From NCBI GenBank assembly GCA_026391835.1, contig JAPLDF010000014.1:1-61528 (forward strand): 61,528 bases of DNA. The letters run 5' to 3'. The position numbers were made by a program, and so were the translations under genes. Below the pieces are notes generated by a model. It had not been told where the DNA came from, made no database searches, and saw only the letters and a program-made list of their open reading frames with translations. This document shows positions 41,355 to 51,000 of this stretch, one piece after another. Source of the stretch: Bacteroidota bacterium (GTDB taxonomy: Bacteria > Bacteroidota > Bacteroidia > Bacteroidales > FEN-979). The first letter of the stretch is position 1. Every line of letters begins with the position of its first letter.

Positions 41355-42449
41355 ATGTCAGATACATTTAAAAGCACACTACCAGCCGTGAAGTGCCATT
41401 TGAACATCGTCGCAATGACGTTTCTTTTTATCGTAGTTGCAATGCTTTGCGGTTGCAGTAAAAGTAAACCGGAACAACAACCACCGGTTGGAACAGACGA
41501 AACGCTTCGTTTCGTCTGGCTTGCCGACAGCCGTGGCGATACGCTTGAATATCCGGTGAACACCCCGGTGATGACTGCCATCATCAACCAGATCGCCGCG
41601 TTGTCACCCAAACCGTCCTTTGTGTTTTTTGGCGGAGATCAATCCTACAGGGGCTATATTAAGCCCTCATACACGTTCCAGGCCTGGAAAGACCTGTTTG
41701 CACCTCTTGGTAGTGGCATACCGCTTTATACGGCCATCGGCAACCATGAGTTGTATCACCAGCACGCTTCATACGGTTACCTGCTCGTCAACCAGCAGGA
41801 GTATCAGAACGTATTTTCTGAGAACCCTGCCAATGGGCCTCCGGGCTACGATCACCTGGCCTATACCTTTACTTCCCAGGGTGGCAACTCCTTTTTTGCG
41901 GTATTGGATCCCTATTACATTACAAAGGACACAGTGCACATGGGGCTTGGCGGACACATTGATTCCATCCAGATGTCATGGCTTAAAGCACAGGTGGCCA
42001 AAACCAGGGCAACGCACAAATTCCTTTTCATTCATACACCCTATTACTATATTTCCGATGACCCTCAGGAGCCATCAGCAGCCGACACATCCCTGACATT
42101 GCTCTGGTCTTTCCTGGATGCCAACAAGTTTGACATCTATGCATGCGGACATTCGCATCTCTTTTCCCGAAGGACGATTGACAGCAGCATCCCCGCAGAT
42201 CCGGCCACCGTACCGCCGACTCCCGCATGGCAGAACAATGTGGTACAACTTCTCAACGGCACCTGCGGCGCCGGCCCTTCTACCGGCAACATTTATGAAA
42301 CCATCAAGACCTTATGGAACGTGCACAACGATGCCAACACCTACTATTTCAGCGTGATTGATATCAACGGCGGTACCGTTACCGTAAAAAGTTACGGGGG
42401 AAATACAGGGGCATACAGCCTGGTTGATACCTTCACCGTCACCAGGTAG
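41355..42449 (+). CDS. Lipoprotein metallophosphoesterase (calcineurin-like)
   Basis: 364 residues. The N-terminal helix ends MLCGC, a lipoprotein site (Cys about 34); Met 21 could be the true start. Metal-site motifs appear in order: FVWLADSRGD, FVFFGGDQSY, TAIGNHELYH, FLFIHTPYY, YACGHSHLFSR, the full set of the calcineurin-like fold. The substrate is unknown (nucleotides, phosphodiesters or phospholipids). It is encoded with the receiver upstream and followed by exported BNR-repeat proteins, so it may be part of an exported-enzyme group. Confidence 0.88.
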   Translation: MSDTFKSTLPAVKCHLNIVAMTFLFIVVAMLCGCSKSKPEQQPPVGTDETLRFVWLADSRGDTLEYPVNTPVMTAIINQIAALSPKPSFVFFGGDQSYRGYIKPSYTFQAWKDLFAPLGSGIPLYTAIGNHELYHQHASYGYLLVNQQEYQNVFSENPANGPPGYDHLAYTFTSQGGNSFFAVLDPYYITKDTVHMGLGGHIDSIQMSWLKAQVAKTRATHKFLFIHTPYYYISDDPQEPSAADTSLTLLWSFLDANKFDIYACGHSHLFSRRTIDSSIPADPATVPPTPAWQNNVVQLLNGTCGAGPSTGNIYETIKTLWNVHNDANTYYFSVIDINGGTVTVKSYGGNTGAYSLVDTFTVTR

Positions 42450-42486
42450 ATCTTCTGCTATTTTTCATCAACCAAAAAACACGAAC

Positions 42487-43551
42487 ATGAAGCGACCTGG
42501 AATTTTTTTTTTGATCCTGGTGATCGTAACGGGGATCACCATCAGTTGTAACAAAAACAAGGATAATACACAGCCGGTTGCAAAAAAACCATATGCCTGG
42601 GTCGCCGGTGCGAGAGACAGTACAGGTTATGGAGTGATTGTTTTTTCGGCGGATAGTGGGGAAACCTGGGTAAGACAAGGACAAGGAAACTCAGCATTGA
42701 AAAACATCGATGTCTGGGATATTTGGGCTGTGGACGAAAACACAGTGTGGGCAGTGTGTTCAGAGAATGTCATCCTGAAAACAGTGGATGGCGGTAAAAT
42801 ATGGCTACAAGTCCCCGGACCTGTGTGCAAAACAGTTCCGCGACTCTCATCAATTTCCATCGTGGATAAAACAAATATCTGGATCAGTGGTTCGGATGGT
42901 GCAGTTTTCAACTCACGGGATAATGGAAATACCTGGACTGCTTTTGATACAAACACGTTTCACAATGGCTTAATGCAGGGGATATGGGCAATCAGCCCTC
43001 AAAAAGTGTATGTTTCAGGTGGAGTCGCTGACGGCGGGGAAATGAAGGGTTTTATTGCTTTTACACTGGATGGAGGCAATAACTGGGACACCATTTCTCC
43101 TGCAAATAACTATAACAGAAACGAATGGATTGGTGTGACCTCCTCGGGTAACACCATCGTAGTGTATGGTGGGAAAGCTCATTACATGGTTAGCACAGAC
43201 GGTGGAGGAACGTGGAAGAATGATTCGGTGCCGCATACGGGGGGTATTCTCGGAGCTGACATCAACCACATGATCATGCTAAATTCCGAATCGTGGTGGG
43301 GTGCTTTTGATCTGAGCCAGATTTGCCTGACGACAAACGGAGGATCTTCCTGGGTTTCACAACCGGCCGTCGATAATGGACAATTCAATGTCGGGATAGA
43401 TTCCTATGATGGTCAGTTGGCACTGACAGTCGGAGAATTGTCAGGGTGGCCTCAAAAAGGATCCATTCTGAAAACATCCAATGGCGGAACAACCTGGAAA
43501 AGCATCCATACCTATAACAGTGCTTTGTACAAAGTTACCTTTATTAAATAA
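42487..43551 (+). CDS. Lipoprotein with BNR/YCF48-like repeats
   Basis: 354 residues from ATG 42487; the signal MKRPGIFFLILVIVTGITIS C gives Cys 21. At least six beta-propeller repeats with the Asp-box-like motif are visible: SADSGETWVRQ, TVDGGKIWLQV, SRDNGNTWTAF, TLDGGNNWDTI, STDGGGTWKND, TTNGGSSWVSQ, TSNGGTTWKSI. These propellers are found in sialidase-like and photosystem-stability-type proteins, but catalytic residues of a sialidase are not evident. It probably binds something at the cell surface. Ten bases separate it from the next gene. Confidence 0.85.
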   Translation: MKRPGIFFLILVIVTGITISCNKNKDNTQPVAKKPYAWVAGARDSTGYGVIVFSADSGETWVRQGQGNSALKNIDVWDIWAVDENTVWAVCSENVILKTVDGGKIWLQVPGPVCKTVPRLSSISIVDKTNIWISGSDGAVFNSRDNGNTWTAFDTNTFHNGLMQGIWAISPQKVYVSGGVADGGEMKGFIAFTLDGGNNWDTISPANNYNRNEWIGVTSSGNTIVVYGGKAHYMVSTDGGGTWKNDSVPHTGGILGADINHMIMLNSESWWGAFDLSQICLTTNGGSSWVSQPAVDNGQFNVGIDSYDGQLALTVGELSGWPQKGSILKTSNGGTTWKSIHTYNSALYKVTFIK

Positions 43552-43561
43552 TTACCGGCAT

Positions 43562-46396
43562 ATGAAAGCACACATTCTCTCAATAGTTGTTGCGGGGTCT
43601 TTGGTGATTGCATTACTCTGCTTGTTTATAAAAGACACTTCTTTATCTGGAGGCGTTGAGAAACATAAGACATCTCCTGCAAAAAATAAAAGAATGTCTG
43701 AAAATGGACTTTTAGCCATGCAGGCCGGATATCAATTCATGAAACTGAAGGATCCTAAAACCGGGGTGATCCCCCCGGGGATCCGCGCCCGTGAACTGGC
43801 ATTTACATCCGGATTGCCGGCATATCCCGATGGAGACGGCCAGGCATGGAGCTGGCGGGGTCCTGCCAACATAGGCGGCCGGATGTTGTGCATCTCGATT
43901 GACATGGACAATGAAAATCACCTGCTGGCCGGAAGCGCCTCGGGGGGCATGTGGGAGTCGGACAACAAAGGGCTATCGTGGCACAAAACCACCAGCCCCG
44001 ATGCCGAGCAAAGCGCCACCTGCCTGGTCCAGGATAAAAGGCCGGGGAAGCACCACACCTGGTATTATGGCACAGGTGAGATGCTGAGTACGACAGACAG
44101 GAGCATCAGCACAAATGCAAGGACCATCGGGATCGGCAACGGGATTTACAAGTCGACCGATAACGGGGCAACCTGGCAACCGCTGGCCGCCACACAGGGT
44201 GGATCGGCTGCTCACCTGGATGAGATTTTCCAGGGAGTCTGGCGGATTGTCACGGATCCTGTAAGCATGGACAAAGACATTGTTTATGCCGCCTGCTATG
44301 GCGCCATCATGCGATCAGTGGACGGCGGGACAAGCTGGACAGTTGCACTGGGCGACCTTGAAAACAAATCCTTTTGCAGCGATCTCGCCATAACCTCCGA
44401 CGGCGTGCTCTATGCCGCGCTCGGCAGTTTTTGTCTGTCTGTTGAACCTCCTGGCAAAGCCGGCATCTGGAGATCGGCCGATGGAATAAACTGGGAAAAG
44501 ATCACCCCTGCCGGCTTTCCGGATGACAACCGTGTGACCAGGCTGGCACTGGCCCCGTCGAATGAAAAGGTGATGTATGTTTTTACGGAATCACAAAACC
44601 CCGACCTCAACCCGTTCAACGGATATACCAATACATTGAATACCTTCTGGAAAATGACCTGGAATCCGTCAGCCAATGCTGCCGTGTGGGAAAACCGCAC
44701 CCGGGGTATTCCCGGTGCAGGCGATGGAAATATGAACAGCTTTCCATATTCGCTCGTGGTATATGGCGGATACTGCTTTACCATGGGGGTAAAGCCCGAC
44801 AATGAAAATGTGGTTTTTCTCGGGGGGATGAACCTTCACCGGTCATTGAACGGGTTTGCCGACAGCCTGATGACCACCTATGTCGGCGGGTATCCCTACG
44901 ACATGGACTCACTGCACCAGCTTCATCCCGACCAGCATGGAATAACCTTCCTGCCATCGGATCCCTCGGTCATGCTCATGGCAAATGACGGGGGGATTTA
45001 CCTCACACCCGACTGTATGACCGACAGCAGCCGGATGTCGTGGCAAAGATTAAACTATAAATTGACAACAACCCAGTTTTACAGCATTGCCATCGACCAC
45101 GGTGCCGCCGGGGATGACTGGATACTGGGCGGGCTGCAGGACAACAACTGGTACTACACCGTTACAGATAACCCGGCAGAATTATGGTTCAACATCGATA
45201 TCTGTTACGACGGGTTCGCCACCTGTGTCGCCCCTGGCTGGGAATATTGTGCCATCTCGGCCTATAGTGGAAACATCTGGACGACCAGGTTCGACAATGC
45301 AATGCATGCCCGGGACATCTTCCCGCAACTGCCCGATACCCTTTTAAAATATTACGACCCGGTGATGGGCAGCAACTCCCTGTTCCCGTTTTACCAGAAC
45401 TTCGCGCTGGATCCGGTTCATTATGAAACATTCTACCTGCCAACTGTTACCAGCATATGGCGGAAGGACAATCTGAAGGCTGCAGCTTACGATACCAGTC
45501 TGCGGAATGCGGGCTGGAGTCATTTAAGCAACGTGAACGTGGGAACTGCCGCGGAGATCAGCTTTCTTTCCGTATCAACCCTCCCGCCCAACCGGCTCTA
45601 TTACGGAACAAATCTCGGGAAAGTATACCGGCTCGACAATGCAAATACCGGGAACCCCGTTCCGACGGAAATTACCGGGAACGGTTTCCCGGTCAATGCT
45701 TTTGTTGCAGATATTGACATTGATCCTCAGAACGCAGACCGCCTGATGGTGACCTTTTCAAATTATGGCGTTCAGAGTCTCTTCCATTCGACCGATGGTG
45801 GGTCAACCTGGACATCGGTTGGAGGCAATCTTGAAGAGTTCCCGGATGGTTCGGGAAACGGTCCGTCAATCCGCTGCACGAAAAAGTTGTTTTACCAGGG
45901 TAAAAAGATCATTTTCGCAGGTACCTCCTGTGGCTTGTTTTCCACCACAGAACTAAATGGAGACTCCACCGTCTGGATGAAAGAAGGCGCGAACACCATT
46001 GGAAATGTGATCATTGACATGGTCGATGCCCGGCAGTCCGACGGTTTTATTGCCATAGGCACGCATGGGAACGGCGTATACAGCGCCTTTTATAATCCTT
46101 CTGCAGGATTGGAGGAACCAGGCGTGAACCAATCGTTTCAGGTTGGAAATGTTTTTCCAAACCCGGTCATGGATATGGCGCAGGTGGCGTTGATCTCAGA
46201 AAAAACCGGCAAGATCAAAACTACCGTTTATTCAAATGCAGGAACCCTGGTTAAAGAATTCACTGAAAAAACCATTCATCCAGGGAACCAAAATCTATCC
46301 TTTCAGTTCAGGGGTCTTCCTGGCGGGGTTTATTACCTGGCATTTGACGATGGGAAGGCAACGATTTTAAAAAAGGTGGTTAAAGTTCAATGGTAA
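43562..46396 (+). CDS. Large exported sortilin/BNR-type propeller protein with T9SS domain
   Basis: 944 residues from ATG 43562. An N-terminal membrane/signal helix (ILSIVVAGSLVIALLCLFIK) is followed by WSWRGPANIGGRMLCISIDM, typical of the VPS10/BNR glycoside-hydrolase-like exported proteins of Bacteroidetes. Asp-box repeats are spread over the chain (SDNKGLSWHK, STDNGATWQP, SVDGGTSWTV, SADGINWEKI, STDGGSTWTS). The end is a type A T9SS sorting domain (VGNVFPNPVMDMAQVAL, GGVYYLAFDDGKATILKKVV). It is probably surface-bound. It shares its repeat type and operon with the lipoprotein before it. Confidence 0.87.
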   Translation: MKAHILSIVVAGSLVIALLCLFIKDTSLSGGVEKHKTSPAKNKRMSENGLLAMQAGYQFMKLKDPKTGVIPPGIRARELAFTSGLPAYPDGDGQAWSWRGPANIGGRMLCISIDMDNENHLLAGSASGGMWESDNKGLSWHKTTSPDAEQSATCLVQDKRPGKHHTWYYGTGEMLSTTDRSISTNARTIGIGNGIYKSTDNGATWQPLAATQGGSAAHLDEIFQGVWRIVTDPVSMDKDIVYAACYGAIMRSVDGGTSWTVALGDLENKSFCSDLAITSDGVLYAALGSFCLSVEPPGKAGIWRSADGINWEKITPAGFPDDNRVTRLALAPSNEKVMYVFTESQNPDLNPFNGYTNTLNTFWKMTWNPSANAAVWENRTRGIPGAGDGNMNSFPYSLVVYGGYCFTMGVKPDNENVVFLGGMNLHRSLNGFADSLMTTYVGGYPYDMDSLHQLHPDQHGITFLPSDPSVMLMANDGGIYLTPDCMTDSSRMSWQRLNYKLTTTQFYSIAIDHGAAGDDWILGGLQDNNWYYTVTDNPAELWFNIDICYDGFATCVAPGWEYCAISAYSGNIWTTRFDNAMHARDIFPQLPDTLLKYYDPVMGSNSLFPFYQNFALDPVHYETFYLPTVTSIWRKDNLKAAAYDTSLRNAGWSHLSNVNVGTAAEISFLSVSTLPPNRLYYGTNLGKVYRLDNANTGNPVPTEITGNGFPVNAFVADIDIDPQNADRLMVTFSNYGVQSLFHSTDGGSTWTSVGGNLEEFPDGSGNGPSIRCTKKLFYQGKKIIFAGTSCGLFSTTELNGDSTVWMKEGANTIGNVIIDMVDARQSDGFIAIGTHGNGVYSAFYNPSAGLEEPGVNQSFQVGNVFPNPVMDMAQVALISEKTGKIKTTVYSNAGTLVKEFTEKTIHPGNQNLSFQFRGLPGGVYYLAFDDGKATILKKVVKVQW

Positions 46397-46574
46397 AACT
46401 GATAACACAAGGCCGCTGGCCTAAAGTGTTTTGGTTTGGGCTCTTGTAGAAGAGTGACGTACCTGGATGGCCTGAACGACCGTAAAAAGGTTCATCAAAA
46501 TAATCGCACATGGCTCGCGAAAATGCGGAATAGTCCGCATCCGGACTTTTTGAAAAAGCGATTTATGTTCCGTA

Positions 46575-46613
46575 TAAAAAAAAACCTTCCGGGTTTTTAA
46601 GCCCGGGAAGGTC
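46575..46613 (-). terminator. Rho-independent terminator of the PliI-like gene
   Basis: On the minus strand ACCTTCCCGGG pairs with CCCGGAAGGT (one bulge), then a run of eight T. It lies about 60 bases beyond the stop at 46675. The hairpin could also slow transcripts arriving from the left. Confidence 0.85.
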
Positions 46614-46674
46614 TGGAAAAGGAAAACCCCCAGTTTTCCCCTTATGTTTTTCTTGTGTACACCATAAAGGCAGT

Positions 46675-47229
46675 CTAGTCCGCGATAACGAGCTGAAAAG
46701 CGGCTTCTCCTGCTTTCAGTTTGTACTTTACCACATGTTTGGCAGCGACGGGTGTTTTGACCGGGAAGGTCCTGGCAAGGGCGTTGTCCTTGATTTCATA
46801 AATATCGTGCCCTTCATACCCTTCAAATTTCGCCCCTTTTTTCAGGTCATTCTCCCCCACTTCCGGAAAGGTTATCTGCGACAGGGATTTGTCCTTGTTG
46901 GAGGCCACCCCGATCACATTGCCATAACTGCCTGATCCGGCGGAAACGGTGGTGATGTAAATTTCGCTGAAACCGTTGCCGTCGAGGTCGGCTACCAGCA
47001 CCTTGTTGATAGGATCGGCATCGGTAAATTGAACCACGGAACCCGCGTTTCCTTTAATGGCCACGGTGATGTTGCTCAGGCTGGCTCCCTGCGGATGCGT
47101 TTCGTTTACCGTGATGATCTTCCCGGTTTTGGTTTTGTACTCCCTGGAAGCAGGTGCGGTCGATTGTGAAAACCCGGTGGCGGAGATCAAAAAGGCGGCA
47201 CAAACTAAAACAAGATTTAATTTGTTCAT
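46675..47229 (-). CDS. Exported PliI-like lysozyme inhibitor
   Basis: 184 residues with signal peptide MNKLNLVLVCAAFLISATGF SQ. The core KVLVADLDGNGFSEIYITTV SAGSGSYGNVIGVASNKDKS, then GYEGHDIYEIKDNALARTFP, agrees with the PliI family of i-type lysozyme inhibitors, including the SGSYG loop that inserts in the enzyme cleft. In this family the protein protects peptidoglycan from host or predator lysozymes. It stands alone with its own promoter and terminator. The family call is from memory of the motif. Confidence 0.68.
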   Translation of the reverse strand: MNKLNLVLVCAAFLISATGFSQSTAPASREYKTKTGKIITVNETHPQGASLSNITVAIKGNAGSVVQFTDADPINKVLVADLDGNGFSEIYITTVSAGSGSYGNVIGVASNKDKSLSQITFPEVGENDLKKGAKFEGYEGHDIYEIKDNALARTFPVKTPVAAKHVVKYKLKAGEAAFQLVIAD

Positions 47230-47273
47230 AAGACAGGTTATTTAAAACAGTAGAAAATAAGAAAATCCAAGGG

Positions 47274-47281
47274 CAAAAATA
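47274..47281 (-). promoter_or_regulatory. -7 box of the PliI-like gene
   Basis: TATTTTTG on the minus strand, 45 bases before the start codon. The spacing is longer than for the toxin-antitoxin genes but normal for the phylum. Confidence 0.45.
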
Positions 47282-47723
47282 ATCACATTACATCCTGTTT
47301 ACTGTAGGTGGTATACCGATTGTTTTGTAAGGGAAGGACTGAAAAGAATGTAGTGATTTGCCCTACATGATCATGACAACTATGAGCCGCCTGTCATCCA
47401 CGGCAGGCTGACGGCGGCATTAATCGCCGGTTTTAAGGTTTTTTTACGGAACCCTGGTCCCTTGTTTAATGAATTCAGTATAAATTCCGGTTAAAACCCG
47501 GCTTTCGATTTTTGACCCGCTGGCCACAGATAGATGATCTGGCTTTTCCTTCTGCATCTAATAAAATGTTCTCATGTTGCTTGCAAAACCATCCAATCAA
47601 ATCCAGGAACAGGATGAACATGATTAACTTCGCTGATTGTTCCCAAAGTGTAATTATCCCTGCCGGACTTCCTTTCCGAGACCAAAAGGGCGAATCAAAA
47701 CATTACCGAAAGACCTGTTCACA
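47282..47723. other. Intergenic region, no gene seen
   Basis: About 440 bases between the PliI-like gene and the amidohydrolase relic. The open frames are short and their composition is not protein-like. I see no repeat copy, terminator or RNA gene in it. Confidence 0.4.
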
Positions 47724-48063
47724 ATGAAAAAGTCTTCCCTCATCACAAAGAAAATGAGAACAGTTACCCTTTATTTTCTTTTTGGACTTGCCGGGTACCC
47801 TTCTGTCCCGGCTTGTAGTGTACCCGGTGACCCCCCGATATCATTTATTTCAACAGCAAGATCATTACACTCGACAGGACGGATAAGATCGTGGAATCGG
47901 TTGCAGTGCTCCATGGGAAGTTTCTTGCTGCAGGGAAAGATCCAGATATTAAGAAACTGGCCGGTCCGGGCACAAAACTGATCGATCTCAAGAAGAAGAC
48001 TGTCACGCCCGGTCTTATCGATGCACATGCTCATCCGGTAGAAACCTGCTTCAATATTCGCTA
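47724..48063 (+). pseudogene. Amidohydrolase (YtcJ-like) relic
   Basis: MKKSSLITKKMRTVTLYFLF GLAG begins a signal peptide. After a frameshift near 47830 the sequence reads PDIIYFNSKIITLDRTDKIV ESVAVLHGKFLAAG and KKKTVTPGLIDAHAHPVE, the start of an amidohydrolase with the metal-binding HAH. It then ends abruptly at about 48050, where the 3-prime end of the giant minus-strand gene begins. More than 450 residues are missing. The gene was cut by a deletion or by arrival of the adjacent gene. Confidence 0.8.
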
Positions 48064-51000
48064 CTATTGCCTGATGATCTTTGTCATACCCGTTTCCTCT
48101 CCGTCCATTACACGGATCAGGTAAATGCCATGCTGTTTGCCGGAAAGGTCAAACACATGTTGTTTTGTACCCATCATCTCCGTTTTAATGATTTTTTCAC
48201 CGAGTATCCCGTAAATCTCCACCGAAACCTTTGAAGATTCAGCCACACCATTGAGTTCCAGGGTAAAGGTTCCAGTTGTCGGGTTTGGATATACTTTGAA
48301 GAAGGGTTTGTTACCCTCGGGATTGATCCCTGCAGAAGATTCATTCATAATGGCAGGAGCAGGCTGAACAGTGTTGCAGCAATAGGCGCCGGTAGTGGTG
48401 ATCATGCCATGCAGATATGATCCGGAATTTGCTTTGACTCCTTCCAGGAAGGTGATCTTTTGCCCGGCTATCATGTTTACGCTACCACCATTCTGAACAA
48501 CGAAGGTCGTACCATTGCCGCCTGCAGTAATTTCCTGGATCGCATTGTAACAATTACTTTGACCTGAAGGTATGGTGATGTTCTGAAGTGGTAGTATTAC
48601 AGCCATTGGGTTAACCTGCGTAACAGTGACCGGTATGCTGGCATTTGCATGGAAAAACCCGTCGAATGCATCAACAAAATAGGTGGTATTCACAGAAGGT
48701 TGAGCAACAGGATTCTGCAACACAGAGGTAAAGCCTTGCGGGATTGAAGACCAGGTATAAACAACTCCGTTTGCACCGCCCGCATCTGCATGAAGCTGAA
48801 CCGCATCCCCGCTGCAGATCTTACCGGGCGCAGCCGTTGCCGTGACCTGTAAACCGGTAATGCCAGTGAGCGCTGAAACGCCGTTTGGTGTAAATACCCC
48901 ATTGTAATTGGGATAAGTAAGATTATAGGTAACATAAATCGGGTCAACATAACCTGCGACCTCAGAACATAATATCCAGTCAAAGGACTCGTTGACGGCA
49001 AAACCGTCCTTAATGGGAGTAGCCGGATTATCCCCGTATGCAATCAAAACCTGGTTGCCGGTACCGGTATACTCCGTCATTCCGCCACATGCCAGTACTC
49101 CGTTGTCGTCATGATAGAATACCCCGATCACATCGCCCGGAATAATATTTCCCAGGTTGCCTGGAAGCGTTATAGTATGACCAATAGAAGTAACATTAGT
49201 CACCCAATAAGGACATTCAAGAACCCTGTAGTCTTCAACTTCACCATCCAGTGCAAGGCCGAAATAGTTTAAACCTCCAACGGTATTGAACCTGAATCTT
49301 GCACGGGTAAACCCGTATTCAGCCGTCGTGGGAATCATAAAGGAAAGGTGGTTTATCCCGGCTGTCAATGGCTGGTTGGTAAAGATATGTTCTCCTGCAC
49401 TTGTCCAGTCGCCATTTTTGCTGAAATCCATCCAGGCATTGAGAAATCCGGGTACCGAAGCAGTTACATTAACATAGGCAAGATGTCCGGCATACAAGGT
49501 TCCGATAAACTGTACACCATCCTCATCAGCAAGGCCTGCCAGGTCATCACCTGTTGCTGTAGCGTTTGGCTGACCATCGGCTTCGGCATCGATCAGTGCT
49601 CCCAACTGTATACCGGAAATGATTCTGTGTCGTGCACCGTTGCTGGAAAGCAAGGTGGGATAATGATAACCGATGGGTGTGTTATCAGGAGCATCGCCAA
49701 AGTCATACCCATTGCAATCCAAACAATTACTTAGAAGCACCGGGTAATCCTCCACCTCTCCATCGGTTGCAAGACCATCATAGGAAATTGCAGTATTGGC
49801 TAAACGAAATCTGAACCGGGCATAGGATGAACCAACGGTCGATCCTGCTGGTACCACAAATGACAGGGGGTTAGGTCCGGCGGTCAATGGCAGCGTGGTA
49901 AATACATGTTCCCCGGCATCAGCCCAATCGCCATCCACATTGTAGTCGACCCACGCGTCAAGATATCCTGGAACCGAGGCTGTAACAGTTATATTCACTG
50001 TCCCTCCGATCAGCACCGCTGCCGGCATGGCAACACCATCCTCATCATCGCCGAGGGATGGATAGACACAATCATTATCGTCGCAGTTTGCACCGACACT
50101 GGGCTGTCCATTGGGTTCCGGATCCACCTTCGAACCGAGGTAAACACCTGGTACGATCGTGTGTCGTGCACCATTGCTGGCAAGTAATGTGGGATAGTCC
50201 ATCAGGGTTTCGAGGTTATCAGGTGCATCACCAAAATCGAGTCCGCTTACTGGAATACAATGCTTTACATTCAGGCAAAAAATACCGGCAGTATCACGGC
50301 AGGTATGGGCGGTTTCGACAACAACCGAAATCTGATGATTCCCAAGACTACCCGGAATAAAGGAGAGGGTTTGTCCCAATCCGACCGGTGTGGCGTAGTT
50401 TCCGTTGTCAATCCATTGGATGACAGGATACGCACTGGAATATGTATTAAAAGGCGGCGCTGCATCAAGCGGCAGTGGAATATAAAAATGGAACGTCGCT
50501 GTATCGCATATCGTGTCGCACCCCCGCGGGAACAGGCTTAAATCAGGCAGTGGAAAAATCGTGGCAGCAGGTACAGATCCCATACACCCGGATATTTTGT
50601 CGGTGATGATCAAGCCGTAATTACCGGCCGCAGAAACTGTATTTATCGGGGTTGTTTTTCCATTGCTCCACTGATAATGATATTTCACCGGATTATTCGG
50701 CATGGGAGTTAATGTTACTGCCGGCCCTTCGCATCCGGTATAGAATGGTACACTTACCAACGGTGATTCGTTAAATGTCACACAGAGTGTATCAAAGTTC
50801 TCACAGCCGCTGACGGTATCCGTAACCTTTACAATGAACATGGCGGTATATGGCAGGCTGCAGGGCAGGATAAGGCTGGCATTTGTGATATAGCTCAGGT
50901 GGCTGTTGTTTGGCGAAAAGAGTGCGCCACCCGGAACACTTGACCAGCTGTACGAATATTTACTGTCAAAGAACGACGAAAGCTGGAAGGTTGTAAGGTT

